Part shown: in pieces, positions 28,237 to 36,392 of the stretch
How positions within the stretch are numbered: the first letter of the stretch is position 1
How the letters are laid out: each line of letters starts with the position of its first letter
Assembly: GCF_009833495.1 (NCBI RefSeq)
Contig: NZ_WUWG01000006.1
Span: 124,001 to 188,000, forward strand
Direction: 5' to 3'
Source of the DNA: Oceanomicrobium pacificus
GTDB lineage: Bacteria; Pseudomonadota; Alphaproteobacteria; Rhodobacterales; Rhodobacteraceae
DNA length: 64,000 nucleotides
Position numbers and translations under genes: made by a program
The notes under the pieces: model-generated
Database searches by the model: none
Seen by the model: the letters and a program-made list of their open reading frames with translations, nothing else
Told to the model about the DNA's origin: nothing

Positions 28237-29135
28237 GGGGTCCGGTCCTTCGATGCGGGCGGGTCATCCTCCTTCTCGCCATAGATGACGAAGGGACGTT
28301 CATCGTCGGAGATAACCGTCACCTCGCGGCGGTCCTCCACATCATCATGGTGCAGGTCGCTCCCGCCGAGGATGAAGTGGCGCAGCACGCCGCCAAACGC
28401 CTTTTGCAGGTTCTCCGCCGTGAAGACTTGATCGGTCGGCCCGGCGGCAAGGACGGTCCGGTTGATGAGCACCGTCCGGTCGCAAAATTCCGGTACCGAG
28501 CCGAGATTGTGGGTGGAGACGAGCATCACGCGGCCCTCGTCGCGCATCTCGCGCAGAAGCGCGATGATCTGGTCCTCGGTCTTCACGTCCACGCCGGTGA
28601 ACGGCTCGTCCAGCAGGATCACCTGGCCTTCCTGCGCGAGCGCGCGGGCCAGAAAGACGCGTTTCTTCTGGCCGCCCGACAGTTCGCCGATCTGGCGCTG
28701 GCGGTAGGCGGACATGGCGACCCGCTCCAGCGCCATGTCGACCATCTCCCGGTCGCGGGCCGAGGGGCGGCGGAGCCAACCCATATGGCCGTAGCGGCCC
28801 ATCATCACCACATCCTCGACGAGGACGGGAAAATCCCAATCCACATCCTCGGACTGGGGCACATAGGCGACCAGATTGGATTTCAGCGCGTCCCGGCCCG
28901 GCTGGCCGAGAATGTCCACCCGTCCACGGGCGAGCGGCAGGAAGCCCATGACCGACTTGAAGAGCGTCGACTTGCCCGACCCGTTGATCCCGACAAGAGC
29001 GGTGATTGACCCGCGCGGGATCTCGAAGCTCACATCCTTGAGCGCCGTATGGCCATTGCGATAGGTGACGGCAAGATCCGAGACGGCCAGTCCCGGTGCG
29101 GCCGGCGCGTCCACGGGTTGCCCCTCCGGCGTCAT
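28233..29135 (-). CDS. sitB: Manganese/iron ABC transporter ATP-binding protein SitB
   Basis: 300 residues with Walker A GINGSGKS (49-56), signature LSGGQKKR, Walker [13 protein letters not shown] and a switch His in STHNLG. The C-terminus carries a hydrophilic His/Asp-rich stretch ([15 protein letters not shown]), perhaps a metal-responsive tail. Starts and ends overlap the neighbouring genes by 4 bp. Confidence 0.9.
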   Translation of the reverse strand: MTPEGQPVDAPAAPGLAVSDLAVTYRNGHTALKDVSFEIPRGSITALVGINGSGKSTLFKSVMGFLPLARGRVDILGQPGRDALKSNLVAYVPQSEDVDWDFPVLVEDVVMMGRYGHMGWLRRPSARDREMVDMALERVAMSAYRQRQIGELSGGQKKRVFLARALAQEGQVILLDEPFTGVDVKTEDQIIALLREMRDEGRVMLVSTHNLGSVPEFCDRTVLINRTVLAAGPTDQVFTAENLQKAFGGVLRHFILGGSDLHHDDVEDRREVTVISDDERPFVIYGEKEDDPPASKDRTP

Positions 29136-30025
29136 TCGGTGAGGCCCGCAGCGATGGTCTCCGAGGTGACGCGGAGCAGATCGAGATAGGTCGGGACCGG
29201 CCCGCCTGCCTCGCTGAGGCTGTCGACATAGAGGATTCCGCCATAGCGGATGCCGGTTTCACGCGCGACCTGTTTGGCCGGATCGGCGGAGACGGTGCTT
29301 TCGCTGAAAATGGCAGGAATGTCATTGTCGCGGATCGTGTCGATGACCGCGCGCACCTGCTGCGGCGTGCCCTGCTCGTCGGCATTGATCGGCCAGAGAT
29401 AAAGCTCCTTCAGTCCGAAATCGCGGGCGAGATAGCTGAATGCGCCCTCGGAGGTCACGAGCCAGCGGCGGTCTTCGGGGATCGCCTCGATGCGGGCGCG
29501 GATGGGGGCGATGGCGGCGTCGATCTCCGTCAGATAGGCCGCTGCATTGGCGGCATAGGTGGCGGCATTGTCGGGGTCATGCTCGACCAGCGCATCGCGG
29601 ATATTCTCCACATAGATGCGCGCGTCGCCGGGTGACATCCAGGCATGCGGATTGGGCTTGCCGGTATAGGGGCCTTGCGCGATGCCCATCGGTTCGATCC
29701 CGTCGGTGACGGTCACGCCCGGCACGTCGCGCAGGTTCTGGAAGAATTTCTCGAACCAGAGTTCGAGGTTCAGCCCGTTCCACAGGATCAGGTCCGCATC
29801 CTGCGCACGTAGTATGTCGCGCGGCGTCGGCTGGTAATTGTGGATCTCGGCCCCGGGCTTGGTGATCGACACGACCTCGGCCGCATCGCCGGCCACATTG
29901 GCGGCCATGTCTGCGAGGATGGTGAAACTGGTGGCCACCTTGAACCGGTCGGCCGCCCATGCCGGCGCGACGGACGCGGCGAGGGACAGGAGACCGGCAG
30001 CGATCAGGCGGGGCAGGACGGGCAT
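29132..30025 (-). CDS. sitA: Manganese/iron periplasmic binding protein SitA
   Basis: A 297-residue cluster A-I metal-binding lipoprotein-like SBP. Sec signal up to about 25 (ASVAPAWA). Metal-ligand context: [22 protein letters not shown], and [10 protein letters not shown] with the preceding SEGAFSYL. The absence of a long His-rich loop argues for Mn/Fe rather than Zn. First gene of sitABCD; GGAGAG lies upstream. Divergent from mur. Confidence 0.9.
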   Translation of the reverse strand: MPVLPRLIAAGLLSLAASVAPAWAADRFKVATSFTILADMAANVAGDAAEVVSITKPGAEIHNYQPTPRDILRAQDADLILWNGLNLELWFEKFFQNLRDVPGVTVTDGIEPMGIAQGPYTGKPNPHAWMSPGDARIYVENIRDALVEHDPDNAATYAANAAAYLTEIDAAIAPIRARIEAIPEDRRWLVTSEGAFSYLARDFGLKELYLWPINADEQGTPQQVRAVIDTIRDNDIPAIFSESTVSADPAKQVARETGIRYGGILYVDSLSEAGGPVPTYLDLLRVTSETIAAGLTE

Positions 30026-30089
30026 GTGTCTCTCCGAGCAAAGGGATCGCCCGGACGATATGCCGGGCGAGTCTCGTCACTATAAATGA

Positions 30090-30110
30090 TATTGAGAACT
30101 GTTTGCAATA
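30090..30110. promoter_or_regulatory. Imperfect palindrome between sitA and mur, candidate Fur/Mur box
   Basis: The half-sites TATTGAGAAC (30090-30099) and GTTTGCAATA (30101-30110) flank a central T and pair at 8 of 10 positions. An AT-rich dyad of about 20 bp is what Fur-family dimers bind. It lies 65 bp upstream of the sitA start and 59 bp upstream of mur. Confidence 0.5.
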
Positions 30111-30157
30111 AGGTCGAGCGCGTCCGCTTCCAGTTGCACTTGCGTCTCATCAGGTTG

Positions 30158-30170
30158 ATATTCGCAATAT
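30158..30170. promoter_or_regulatory. Short palindrome overlapping the mur start codon
   Basis: ATATT-CGC-AATAT, a 5-3-5 inverted repeat that includes the first two bases of the mur ATG. It could be an autoregulatory half of the operator system. No good ribosome-binding site precedes this ATG, so the transcript might be leaderless or nearly so. Confidence 0.3.
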
Positions 30171-30609
30171 GACCGATCCCGCATCTCCCGCCGCATCCGA
30201 CACAGATGACCTGACAGACCGGCTCCGCAAGGCGGGGTTCCGGATCACCCGCCCACGTCAGATCATCCTGTCGATCATCGCCTCGCAAGCCGGCCATCCC
30301 GACGCGCGCGACATTTTTCAGGAGGCGGTGAAGCAGGATGCGCGCATCTCGCTCGCCACCGTCTACCGCACGATGAAACTCCTGGAGGATGAGGGCGTCA
30401 TCCAGCGCCACGCCTTCGAGGGCGGACCGGCGCGGTTCGAGGCCGCGGAAGGGGATCATCACGACCACCTGATCGATATCGAGACGGGCGCGGTCGTCGA
30501 ATTCACGTCCGAGCGGATCGAAGCCCTGCAGGAGGAGATCGCCGACCGGCTTGGCTACGAGATCGTGCACCACCGGCTGGAACTCTACGGACGGCGAAAA
30601 AACACTTGA
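30169..30609 (+). CDS. mur: Fur family regulator, probable manganese uptake regulator Mur
   Basis: 146 residues of the Fur family. DNA-binding domain with [15 protein letters not shown] and [19 protein letters not shown], then the dimerisation/metal domain with [13 protein letters not shown] and [11 protein letters not shown]. The C-terminal CxxC zinc pair of many Fur proteins is absent, as in alphaproteobacterial Mur. Position divergent from sitABCD is the usual one for Mur, which represses Mn import when Mn is sufficient; Fe-responsive Fur function is the alternative. Confidence 0.85.
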   Translation: MTDPASPAASDTDDLTDRLRKAGFRITRPRQIILSIIASQAGHPDARDIFQEAVKQDARISLATVYRTMKLLEDEGVIQRHAFEGGPARFEAAEGDHHDHLIDIETGAVVEFTSERIEALQEEIADRLGYEIVHHRLELYGRRKNT

Positions 30610-30676
30610 GTGAAACGAGTTCCGGCCCATAGATTCAAAGCCAGCAAAGGACTTTGAAAAACCAAGGGGCAGAAAA

Positions 30677-31012
30677 ATGCAGGGACTGAGTCTCGTTCAA
30701 TTGCTGACGACCTTCGAGGGCAGGATCAACCGAAAGCAGTGGTGGGTCGGCGTGCTTGTGCTCTTCGTCATCTCCGCCTGTTTCTACATGCTGTTCGGAC
30801 GTGACGGTGTCGTGCCGCTGATCGTCTCGCTGCTGATGATGGCAGCGGCTTTCTGCTTGCATATCAAACGGTTCCATGACCGCGGCAAGCCGGGCTGGTG
30901 GTCGCTCATCTATCTGGTGCCGGTGATCGGCTTCATCTGGATCATCGTGGAGTGCGGCTTCCTGGAAGGGGACAGCGCGCCCAATGACTATGGCGCCGTG
31001 CCGCAGGCCTGA
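30677..31012 (+). CDS. DUF805 family membrane protein
   Basis: 111 residues with the DUF805 pattern: F.GRINRKQWWVG near the N-terminus, RFHDRGKPGWW in the middle, and NDYG near the end. Three or four membrane helices. Function unknown. It lies 67 bp downstream of mur on the same strand and 78 bp before usp; the usp promoter region separates it from the latter. Confidence 0.85.
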   Translation: MQGLSLVQLLTTFEGRINRKQWWVGVLVLFVISACFYMLFGRDGVVPLIVSLLMMAAAFCLHIKRFHDRGKPGWWSLIYLVPVIGFIWIIVECGFLEGDSAPNDYGAVPQA

Positions 31013-31021
31013 GGACCGGGA

Positions 31022-31063
31022 CTTGACCCATCTCAAGCCGGTGGGTCACGCATCTGCTAGACT
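31022..31063 (+). promoter_or_regulatory. FNR-type box and -10 of the usp promoter
   Basis: CTTGA-cccatc-TCAAG (31022-31037) contains TTGA-N6-TCAA, the FnrL/FixK-type half-site pair. TAGACT at 31058-31063 lies 28.5 bp from its centre to the first base of the -10, so a start near 31070 would put the box at about -41, the class II activation position. Predicted 5' leader about 20 nt. Confidence 0.6.
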
Positions 31064-31090
31064 GGCGGCAACCAGACCGGGAGAGACGCC

Positions 31091-31927
31091 ATGACCATCC
31101 GCACCATCCTGACCGTCGTCAGTGATCTGGCCGAGGCTTCGGAACTTGACGAGGCCCGCCGGATCGCGACGGCGTTCGACGCGCATCTGACGATCGCGGT
31201 GATGGGGCTTTGCCCGCCGCCGCCGGCCTCGCCCTACGGTGTGGTCAATTCCGATCTCTGGGCGCAGGAGGCCAATGCCGGACGGGAGGCCGCGAAGGCG
31301 CGGGCCGAGGGGTTCGAGCAGCTGTTGCAGACAGCCGGCGAACGCGGATCAGCCTATGCGCATTACGTCGATCTCGGCTCGGTCGCAACGCTGGTGGCGC
31401 GGTTTGCGCGCTATGCGGACCTGACCCTGATCCAGCCCTTGCGGGAGGGGGAGGAAAGCCTCCGTCAGGCCACGCTGAACGGCGCACTCTTCGAATCCGG
31501 CCGCCCCGTGGTTCTGCTGCCAGAGGCCGGTTGCGCCTTCCCCGATGTGGAACGGGCGGTCATCGCCTGGGACGCGTCGGTCGAGGCGTCCAAGGCCGTG
31601 CGCGATGCCCTGCCGCTTCTGAAGAAGGCCAAAAGCGTCACGGCCGTGCTGGTCGATCCCGAACCGAGTTTTGACGGGCACGGGCCGGAACCGGGCGCCG
31701 ATCTTGCCACCTATCTCGGCCGGCACGGGATCGAGTTGGATGTGCACCGCGTCCCGAGCGAGGGACAGGACGTATCCCGCGCGATCACCCGCTTTGCCGA
31801 GGATCAGGGCGCGGGCCTTGTCGTGATGGGCGGCTTTGGCCATTCGCGCCTGCGCCAGCGCATTTTCGGCGGCACCACGAGCCGGATCGTACGGTCAGTG
31901 ACAACGCCCGTTCTGATGTCGCACTGA
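31091..31927 (+). CDS. Universal stress protein, tandem-domain UspA family
   Basis: 278 residues, two Usp domains in tandem (about 1-145 and 150-278). The second carries the nucleotide-binding signature GGFGHSRLRQRIFGGTTS; the first lacks it, so ATP binding is likely only in the C-terminal half. Upstream FNR-type box suggests induction at low oxygen, as reported for Usp genes in Rhodobacter. Four bp before the ion-channel gene, so probably co-transcribed. Confidence 0.88.
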   Translation: MTIRTILTVVSDLAEASELDEARRIATAFDAHLTIAVMGLCPPPPASPYGVVNSDLWAQEANAGREAAKARAEGFEQLLQTAGERGSAYAHYVDLGSVATLVARFARYADLTLIQPLREGEESLRQATLNGALFESGRPVVLLPEAGCAFPDVERAVIAWDASVEASKAVRDALPLLKKAKSVTAVLVDPEPSFDGHGPEPGADLATYLGRHGIELDVHRVPSEGQDVSRAITRFAEDQGAGLVVMGGFGHSRLRQRIFGGTTSRIVRSVTTPVLMSH

Positions 31928-31931
31928 CCCT

Positions 31932-32414
31932 ATGGAAGACGCGCTCGACCCCGATCTGGTGAATGTTCTGTTGCGCCAGGCGCTGCTGATCGGCGGGCTG
32001 GTGGCGATCCTGAATGTCGGCATCATGTCGATCTTCGCTTCTGTCGCGTTCCGGATTCTCGGCATCGCGCAGGATTGGGTGGAGCGCGGAAGCACCGGCG
32101 TCCGTTTCCTCGTTCTGGCGGCGGTCTGCGTGGTCTGGGTGCAATTTGCCGCGACCTGCTGTGTGTGGGTTTGGGCGGCGCTCTACATGCATCTGGACCT
32201 GTTCACCGATTTCGAGGAAGCGCTCTACTTCTCCGCCGTGACTTTCACGACGCTCGGCTATGGCGATGTGCTGCTGGAGGAGGGCTGGCGGCTGATTGCC
32301 GGGATCGAGGCGATGAACGGCCTTCTGATGTTCGGCTTCTTCACCGCGATTCTGATCGAGCTGATCCGCCGGATGCGGCGCAATTTCGACAGCAACAAGC
32401 ATCACTGGTTCTGA
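31932..32414 (+). CDS. Potassium-channel-like membrane protein
   Basis: 160 residues with the K+ selectivity filter TTLGYGD (106-112) between two membrane helices (about 57-83 and 124-146) and an extra N-terminal helix (16-38). No RCK/TrkA domain or cyclic-nucleotide domain. Start 4 bp after usp, so a low-oxygen-induced Usp-channel pair is suggested by position. Its stop is 30 bp before a CRP-type site. Confidence 0.82.
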   Translation: MEDALDPDLVNVLLRQALLIGGLVAILNVGIMSIFASVAFRILGIAQDWVERGSTGVRFLVLAAVCVVWVQFAATCCVWVWAALYMHLDLFTDFEEALYFSAVTFTTLGYGDVLLEEGWRLIAGIEAMNGLLMFGFFTAILIELIRRMRRNFDSNKHHWF

Positions 32415-32426
32415 ACCGGCCCTGCG

Positions 32427-32522
32427 TCATTTCGGCATCGCAACTGTGACAATTATCACAGCGCTGGTCCGGGGATCGGCGTAGACAGAAACCTGTCGGG
32501 ACCTCCCGGCCGGGACGATCAT
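32427..32522 (-). CDS. Possible 31-residue small protein
   Basis: ATG at 32522 is preceded by GGAAGGA with a 5-nt spacer on the minus strand, a near-ideal ribosome-binding site. The product begins MIVPAGRSRQVSVY and ends VAMPK; no signal peptide, no family. It overlaps the CRP-type site and the proposed plus-strand RNA, whose pyrimidine loop is the complement of this SD. Either this small gene or the plus-strand RNA may be real, not necessarily both. Confidence 0.25.
   Translation of the reverse strand: MIVPAGRSRQVSVYADPRTSAVIIVTVAMPK
32444..32487 (+). promoter_or_regulatory. CRP-type box with downstream -10
   Basis: CTGTGA-caatta-TCACAG (32444-32461) contains TGTGA-N6-TCACA, a perfect match to the classic CRP half-sites. 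TAGACA at 32482-32487 begins 29.5 bp from its centre, nearly the same geometry as the usp promoter 1.4 kb to the left. This would drive rightward transcription starting near 32494. A Crp/Fnr-family protein is encoded 325 bp further right on the opposite strand. Confidence 0.5.
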
Positions 32523-32776
32523 CACATTCCTTCCCTCGTGATGCCCGGACGCGGGGCGACTGGCGTGGTGTCGACAGGTTTGTATCCGGCCTACCGGCAT
32601 GCCCCTTGGGCTGAATATCAAGATTTGGCCACCGTTCCGGACAGATTTTCATCCGGAACTTCCAGCGGCAAATTTTTCTTGCCGTGTCTCCTGCCGGGAT
32701 TTCCCGGTATCCGGTGCCTAGGGGCCAACGGGTGTAGTGGAAGCCGGGGTTGAATCGCAGCAGCCCCGGCTTTTCC
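32494..32776 (+). ncRNA. Candidate structured small RNA in the 398-bp gap between channel and Crp genes
   Basis: No convincing protein gene occupies 32415-32812. On the plus strand there is a run of hairpins: CATCAC (32520-32525) with GTGATG (32538-32543) closing a CCTTCCCTC loop; GTTCCGGA with TCCGGAAC (32634-32659); CGGCAA with TTGCCG (32666-32684); CCGGGA with TCCCGG (32694-32707); and finally AAGCCGGGG with CCCCGGCTT (32741-32772) followed by TT. AAACCTGTC (32489-32497) can also pair with GACAGGTTT (32573-32581). The last hairpin resembles an intrinsic terminator, and a CRP-type promoter lies at the left end. CU-rich loops that could mask Shine-Dalgarno sequences occur in known alphaproteobacterial sRNAs. 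Boundaries are inferred. Confidence 0.35.
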
Positions 32777-32812
32777 ATGTCCGGCGGTGGCGCATTGGCG
32801 GATCGGATCGGT

Positions 32813-33526
32813 TCAGGTGCGCAGGTCGTCCTGTTCGGCGATATAGTCTTCCAGCGCGGCAAGGTCCGGGATCACCAGATTGCCCGACACGCGGGAGCAC
32901 AGCCCGCGTTTCTTCATCCGTCCCATTTCGCGCGACACGGTTTCGCGGTTGGTGAAGACGAAGGTGGCCAGGTTCGCTTGCGTCGGGAAGTCGGGGATGC
33001 TGGCGCTGCCGTTGCGCGCGAACGGCTCGGCCCGACGCAGGATCTCGCGTCGGACCCGCTGGTCGGCATTGAGCGCGTTGAAATCCGCGATCCGCTCGGT
33101 GAGCGAGCGCAGCTTTGTGACGAGAATGCCGGTGAGCGCGAAAGACAGGTCCGTATTGCCTTGCAACAAGTCCCGGAACCGGCGCGCGGGCAGGGTGGCG
33201 ATGATGCTGTCGGCCATCGCGACCACGGTCGCGGAGCGCGGCGCATTGTCGATCGCGGCAAACTCGCCGAACAGGTCGCCCTTCTGCAGGTCGATCAGGC
33301 TGACTTCGCGCCCGCTGTCGGAATATTGCGAGGCGCGCGCATGGCCAACAAGGATGAAACGCACGTCGGAACTGGTTTCCTCCACGCCGAGGATCTCTGC
33401 TCCGGCGCTGAATTCGGACACCATCCATGCATCGGACAGTTCCTGCCACGACCCACGGTTGATCCGCCCGAGGAAGGACTCAGGCGGGAACTTCTGCTGG
33501 ATAACGTTGGCATAGGTGAATTTCAT
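32813..33526 (-). CDS. Crp/Fnr family transcriptional regulator
   Basis: 237 residues: cyclic-nucleotide-binding domain (about 40-130) and a C-terminal winged helix. FGEFAAIDNAPRSATV (86-101) keeps the Glu and Arg that bind cAMP in CRP. No N-terminal cysteine cluster, so not an oxygen-sensing Fnr. The recognition helix has NRETVSREMG (193-202): Arg-Glu as in CRP, Ser and Gly as in FNR, so it may read TGTGA or TTGA sites. The CRP-type box at 32444-32461 is a natural candidate target. The AAGCCGGGG hairpin (32741-32772) lies 41 bp past its stop. Confidence 0.88.
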   Translation of the reverse strand: MKFTYANVIQQKFPPESFLGRINRGSWQELSDAWMVSEFSAGAEILGVEETSSDVRFILVGHARASQYSDSGREVSLIDLQKGDLFGEFAAIDNAPRSATVVAMADSIIATLPARRFRDLLQGNTDLSFALTGILVTKLRSLTERIADFNALNADQRVRREILRRAEPFARNGSASIPDFPTQANLATFVFTNRETVSREMGRMKKRGLCSRVSGNLVIPDLAALEDYIAEQDDLRT

Positions 33527-33608
33527 GTCCGTCCCTCTCGGGCGGAGTATGGCACGTTTCAGGGCAAATCAATCAAATTTTAGTGCCAAGAGGGGCTTTT
33601 GCAGGGTT

Positions 33609-34619
33609 TCAGCCGCCCGTATGGCTCATATGGCGGGACATGGCGCCCGAGACCTGCTGCCGCGAATAGTCGAAATCATGCCCCTTGGGCTTGCGCGCGA
33701 TCGCGTCGCGGATGGCGGCGTCGAGGCTCGCATCGCCGCTCGACTGGCGCAGCGCGGCGCGCAGGTCGCTCGACCCTTCCTGCCCGAGGCAGGTATAGAG
33801 CTGTCCGGTGCAGGTCAGCCGGACCCGGTTGCAGCTTTCGCAGAAATTATGCGTCAGCGGGGTGATGAACCCGATCCGTCCGCCGGTCTCCGCGACCGAG
33901 ACATAGCGGGCCGGGCCGCCGGTATCGAGCGGGATATCCGTGAGGTTCCAGCGGCGTTCCAGATCGGCACGCAGGTCGCTCAGCGCCCAATATTGTTCCA
34001 GCCGGTCCAACTCGCCGAGGTCGCCCATCGGCATCACCTCGATGAAGGTGAGGTCATAGCCTTCCTGCCCGCACCAGGCGACCAGATCGTGCAGTTCATC
34101 GCCGTTCGTGCCCTTGAGCGCGACCGTGTTGATCTTGACTGCCAGCCCCGCGTCCCGCGCGGCTTTCAGCCCGTCCATCACTTGCTCGAACCGGCCCCAG
34201 CGGGTGATCTTGCGAAACTTGTCGGGATCGAGCGTGTCGAGCGAGACATTGATCCTCCGGACCCCGGCCCGTGCGAGCGGTTCGGCAAAGCGCGACAGTT
34301 GCGACCCGTTCGTGGTCAGCGTCAGTTCCCGCAGGTCGCCGCTGTCGAGATGCCGCGACATGCCCTCGAAGAAGGTCATGATGCCCTTGCGCACGAGCGG
34401 CTCGCCCCCGGTGATCCGCAACTTGCGCACGCCCTGCGCGATGAAGCGGCTGCACAGGCGGTCCAGTTCCTCCAGCGATAGGAGGTCGGCCTTCGGCAGG
34501 AAGGTCATATTCTCCGCCATGCAATAGACGCAGCGAAAGTCGCAGCGGTCGGTCACCGAGACGCGCAGATACTCGATCGGGCGGGCGAACGGGTCGACAA
34601 GTCGGGGTGCGCTGGTCAT
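33609..34619 (-). CDS. moaA: GTP 3',8-cyclase (MoaA)
   Basis: First step of molybdenum cofactor synthesis, a radical-SAM reaction on GTP. 336 residues. N-terminal cluster CDFRCVYC (C26, C30, C33); C-terminal cluster residues in [15 protein letters not shown]. The C-terminus ends in Gly-Gly as the enzyme requires. Start at 34619 ([13 protein letters not shown]). Cofactor from this pathway is needed by the soeA product; other moa genes are not in the window. Confidence 0.95.
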   Translation of the reverse strand: MTSAPRLVDPFARPIEYLRVSVTDRCDFRCVYCMAENMTFLPKADLLSLEELDRLCSRFIAQGVRKLRITGGEPLVRKGIMTFFEGMSRHLDSGDLRELTLTTNGSQLSRFAEPLARAGVRRINVSLDTLDPDKFRKITRWGRFEQVMDGLKAARDAGLAVKINTVALKGTNGDELHDLVAWCGQEGYDLTFIEVMPMGDLGELDRLEQYWALSDLRADLERRWNLTDIPLDTGGPARYVSVAETGGRIGFITPLTHNFCESCNRVRLTCTGQLYTCLGQEGSSDLRAALRQSSGDASLDAAIRDAIARKPKGHDFDYSRQQVSGAMSRHMSHTGG

Positions 34620-34720
34620 GCGGGTGGCATCCTTTCGTCCCGACCCTATGCCCCTGCCACGGCGCTTGCAAGCACGCGGCCATGGGGTAGAGTTTCGCCA
34701 CGCCAAGAAGGAGCGCGCCT

Positions 34721-36364
34721 ATGGATCCGCATCGCAGCATTGCCCGCCCCGGCACGTGGGAGGAGATGCGCGCCGCCTTCCGCTGGTCGTTGCCCGACCG
34801 GTTCAACATTGCCGAAGCAATCTGCGAACGCTGGGCCCGCGCCCAGCCCGGGCGGCGGGCGATGATCTATCTGCGCCCCGACGGGGAAGTGCGGGAATAC
34901 AGCTATATCCAGCTGTCGCGGGCCTCCTCGCGGCTGGCCAACGCCTTCCGCGAGCACGGGCTTGCGCGAGGCGGGCGCTGCGCGGTCCTTCTGCCGCAGA
35001 CGCCCGAGACGACGCTCACCCATCTGGCCTGCTACAAGCTCGGTGCCATCGTGGTGCCGCTCTTCACCCTCTTTGGCGAGGACGGGCTGGAATACAGGCT
35101 GCGTCATTCGGGCGCGCACACGCTGGTGACCGACAGTGCCAACCTGCCCAAGATCCTCGCGATCCGTGACCGGCTGCCTGACCTGCGGGCGATTTTCTCC
35201 ATCGATGCGCGCGAAGCCGGGACGCACGGGTTCTGGCAGGAGCTTGGCAAGGCGGTCGACACGATCGAGATGGCCCGCACCGGTCCCGACGATCCGGCCT
35301 TCATCAGCTACACGTCGGGCACCACCGGCCCGCCCAAGGGCGCGCTGCACGGGCACCGCGTGCTGATCGGGCATCTGCCGGGGATCGAGACCCACCATAA
35401 TTTCCTGCCGCAGGCTGGGGATTGCCTCTGGACCCCGGCCGACTGGGCGTGGATGGGCGGGCTCGCCAACGTCATGATGCCCGCGCTCTACTACGGCGTG
35501 CCGCTGGTCGCGCACCGGATGAGCCGGTTCGATCCGGAGCGCGCCTTCGACCTGATGGCGCGGCTCGGGGTGCGCAATTCCTTCCTTCCGCCAACCGCAT
35601 TGAAACTCATGCGCCAGTCAGGTGTTCAACCAAAAGGGCTCGACCTGCGCAGCGTCGGATCGGGCGGCGAGGCGCTGGGCGCCGAACTTCTGGACTGGGG
35701 CCGCGATGTGCTGGGTGTGACGATCAACGAGTTTTACGGACAGACCGAGTGCAATCTGGTGCTTGGCAACTGTGCGCAGGTCATGCAGGCCCGCCCCGGA
35801 TCCACCGGCAAACCGGTTCCGGGCCACGAGGTTGCCATCATCGACACGGACGGCAATGCCCTGCCTGAAGGTTCCGAAGGGGAGATCGCGGTGCGCCGAC
35901 CGGACCCGGCCATGTTCCTTGAATATTGGCAGGCGCCGGAGAAAACGGCGGAGAAATTCGTGGGCGACTGGATGCGCACCGGCGATGTCGGCCGAATGGA
36001 CGGGGACGGCTATGTTTTCTTCGCCGCCCGGAGCGACGATGTGATCACCACATCGGGCTACCGGGTCGGCCCGACCGAGATCGAGGATTGCCTGACCGGC
36101 CATCCGGACGTGACCATGGCGGCCGTAATCGGTGTGCCCGATCCGGTGCGGACCGAGGCGATCCGGGCCTATGTCGTGCCAACGGGTGCGCCGGGGCCGA
36201 ACCTCGAGGCGGAACTGATCGCGCGGGTGCGCACGCGGCTCTCGCCCCATGTGGCGCCCCGCGAAGTGGTGTTCGTGGACGAACTGCCGATGACGGCAAC
36301 AGGCAAGGTGATGCGCCGCAGCCTCAAGGATCGCGCGCTTCAGGACATGCAGGCCGGCGGCTGA
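34721..36364 (+). CDS. Acyl-CoA synthetase (AMP-forming)
   Basis: 547 residues of the ANL superfamily; activates a carboxylate to acyl-CoA through an acyl-adenylate. P-loop-like YTSGTTGPPKGALHGH (about 203-218), YGQTECN adenylation motif, TGDVGRMDGDGY hinge region, and the C-terminal catalytic Lys in TATGKVMRR. The N-terminal part (RFNIAEAICERWA) resembles medium-chain acyl/propionyl-CoA synthetases; substrate not assignable. Divergent from moaA with about 100 bp between them. Confidence 0.87.
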   Translation: MDPHRSIARPGTWEEMRAAFRWSLPDRFNIAEAICERWARAQPGRRAMIYLRPDGEVREYSYIQLSRASSRLANAFREHGLARGGRCAVLLPQTPETTLTHLACYKLGAIVVPLFTLFGEDGLEYRLRHSGAHTLVTDSANLPKILAIRDRLPDLRAIFSIDAREAGTHGFWQELGKAVDTIEMARTGPDDPAFISYTSGTTGPPKGALHGHRVLIGHLPGIETHHNFLPQAGDCLWTPADWAWMGGLANVMMPALYYGVPLVAHRMSRFDPERAFDLMARLGVRNSFLPPTALKLMRQSGVQPKGLDLRSVGSGGEALGAELLDWGRDVLGVTINEFYGQTECNLVLGNCAQVMQARPGSTGKPVPGHEVAIIDTDGNALPEGSEGEIAVRRPDPAMFLEYWQAPEKTAEKFVGDWMRTGDVGRMDGDGYVFFAARSDDVITTSGYRVGPTEIEDCLTGHPDVTMAAVIGVPDPVRTEAIRAYVVPTGAPGPNLEAELIARVRTRLSPHVAPREVVFVDELPMTATGKVMRRSLKDRALQDMQAGG

Positions 36365-36392
36365 CCGGCCGGCGAACGTGGAAGGAACAGGG

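Noticed and set aside
32538-32753. 71-codon plus-strand frame in the channel-Crp gap
   Set aside because: GTG start without ribosome-binding site, no protein-like pattern, and the hairpins are better explained as RNA structure.
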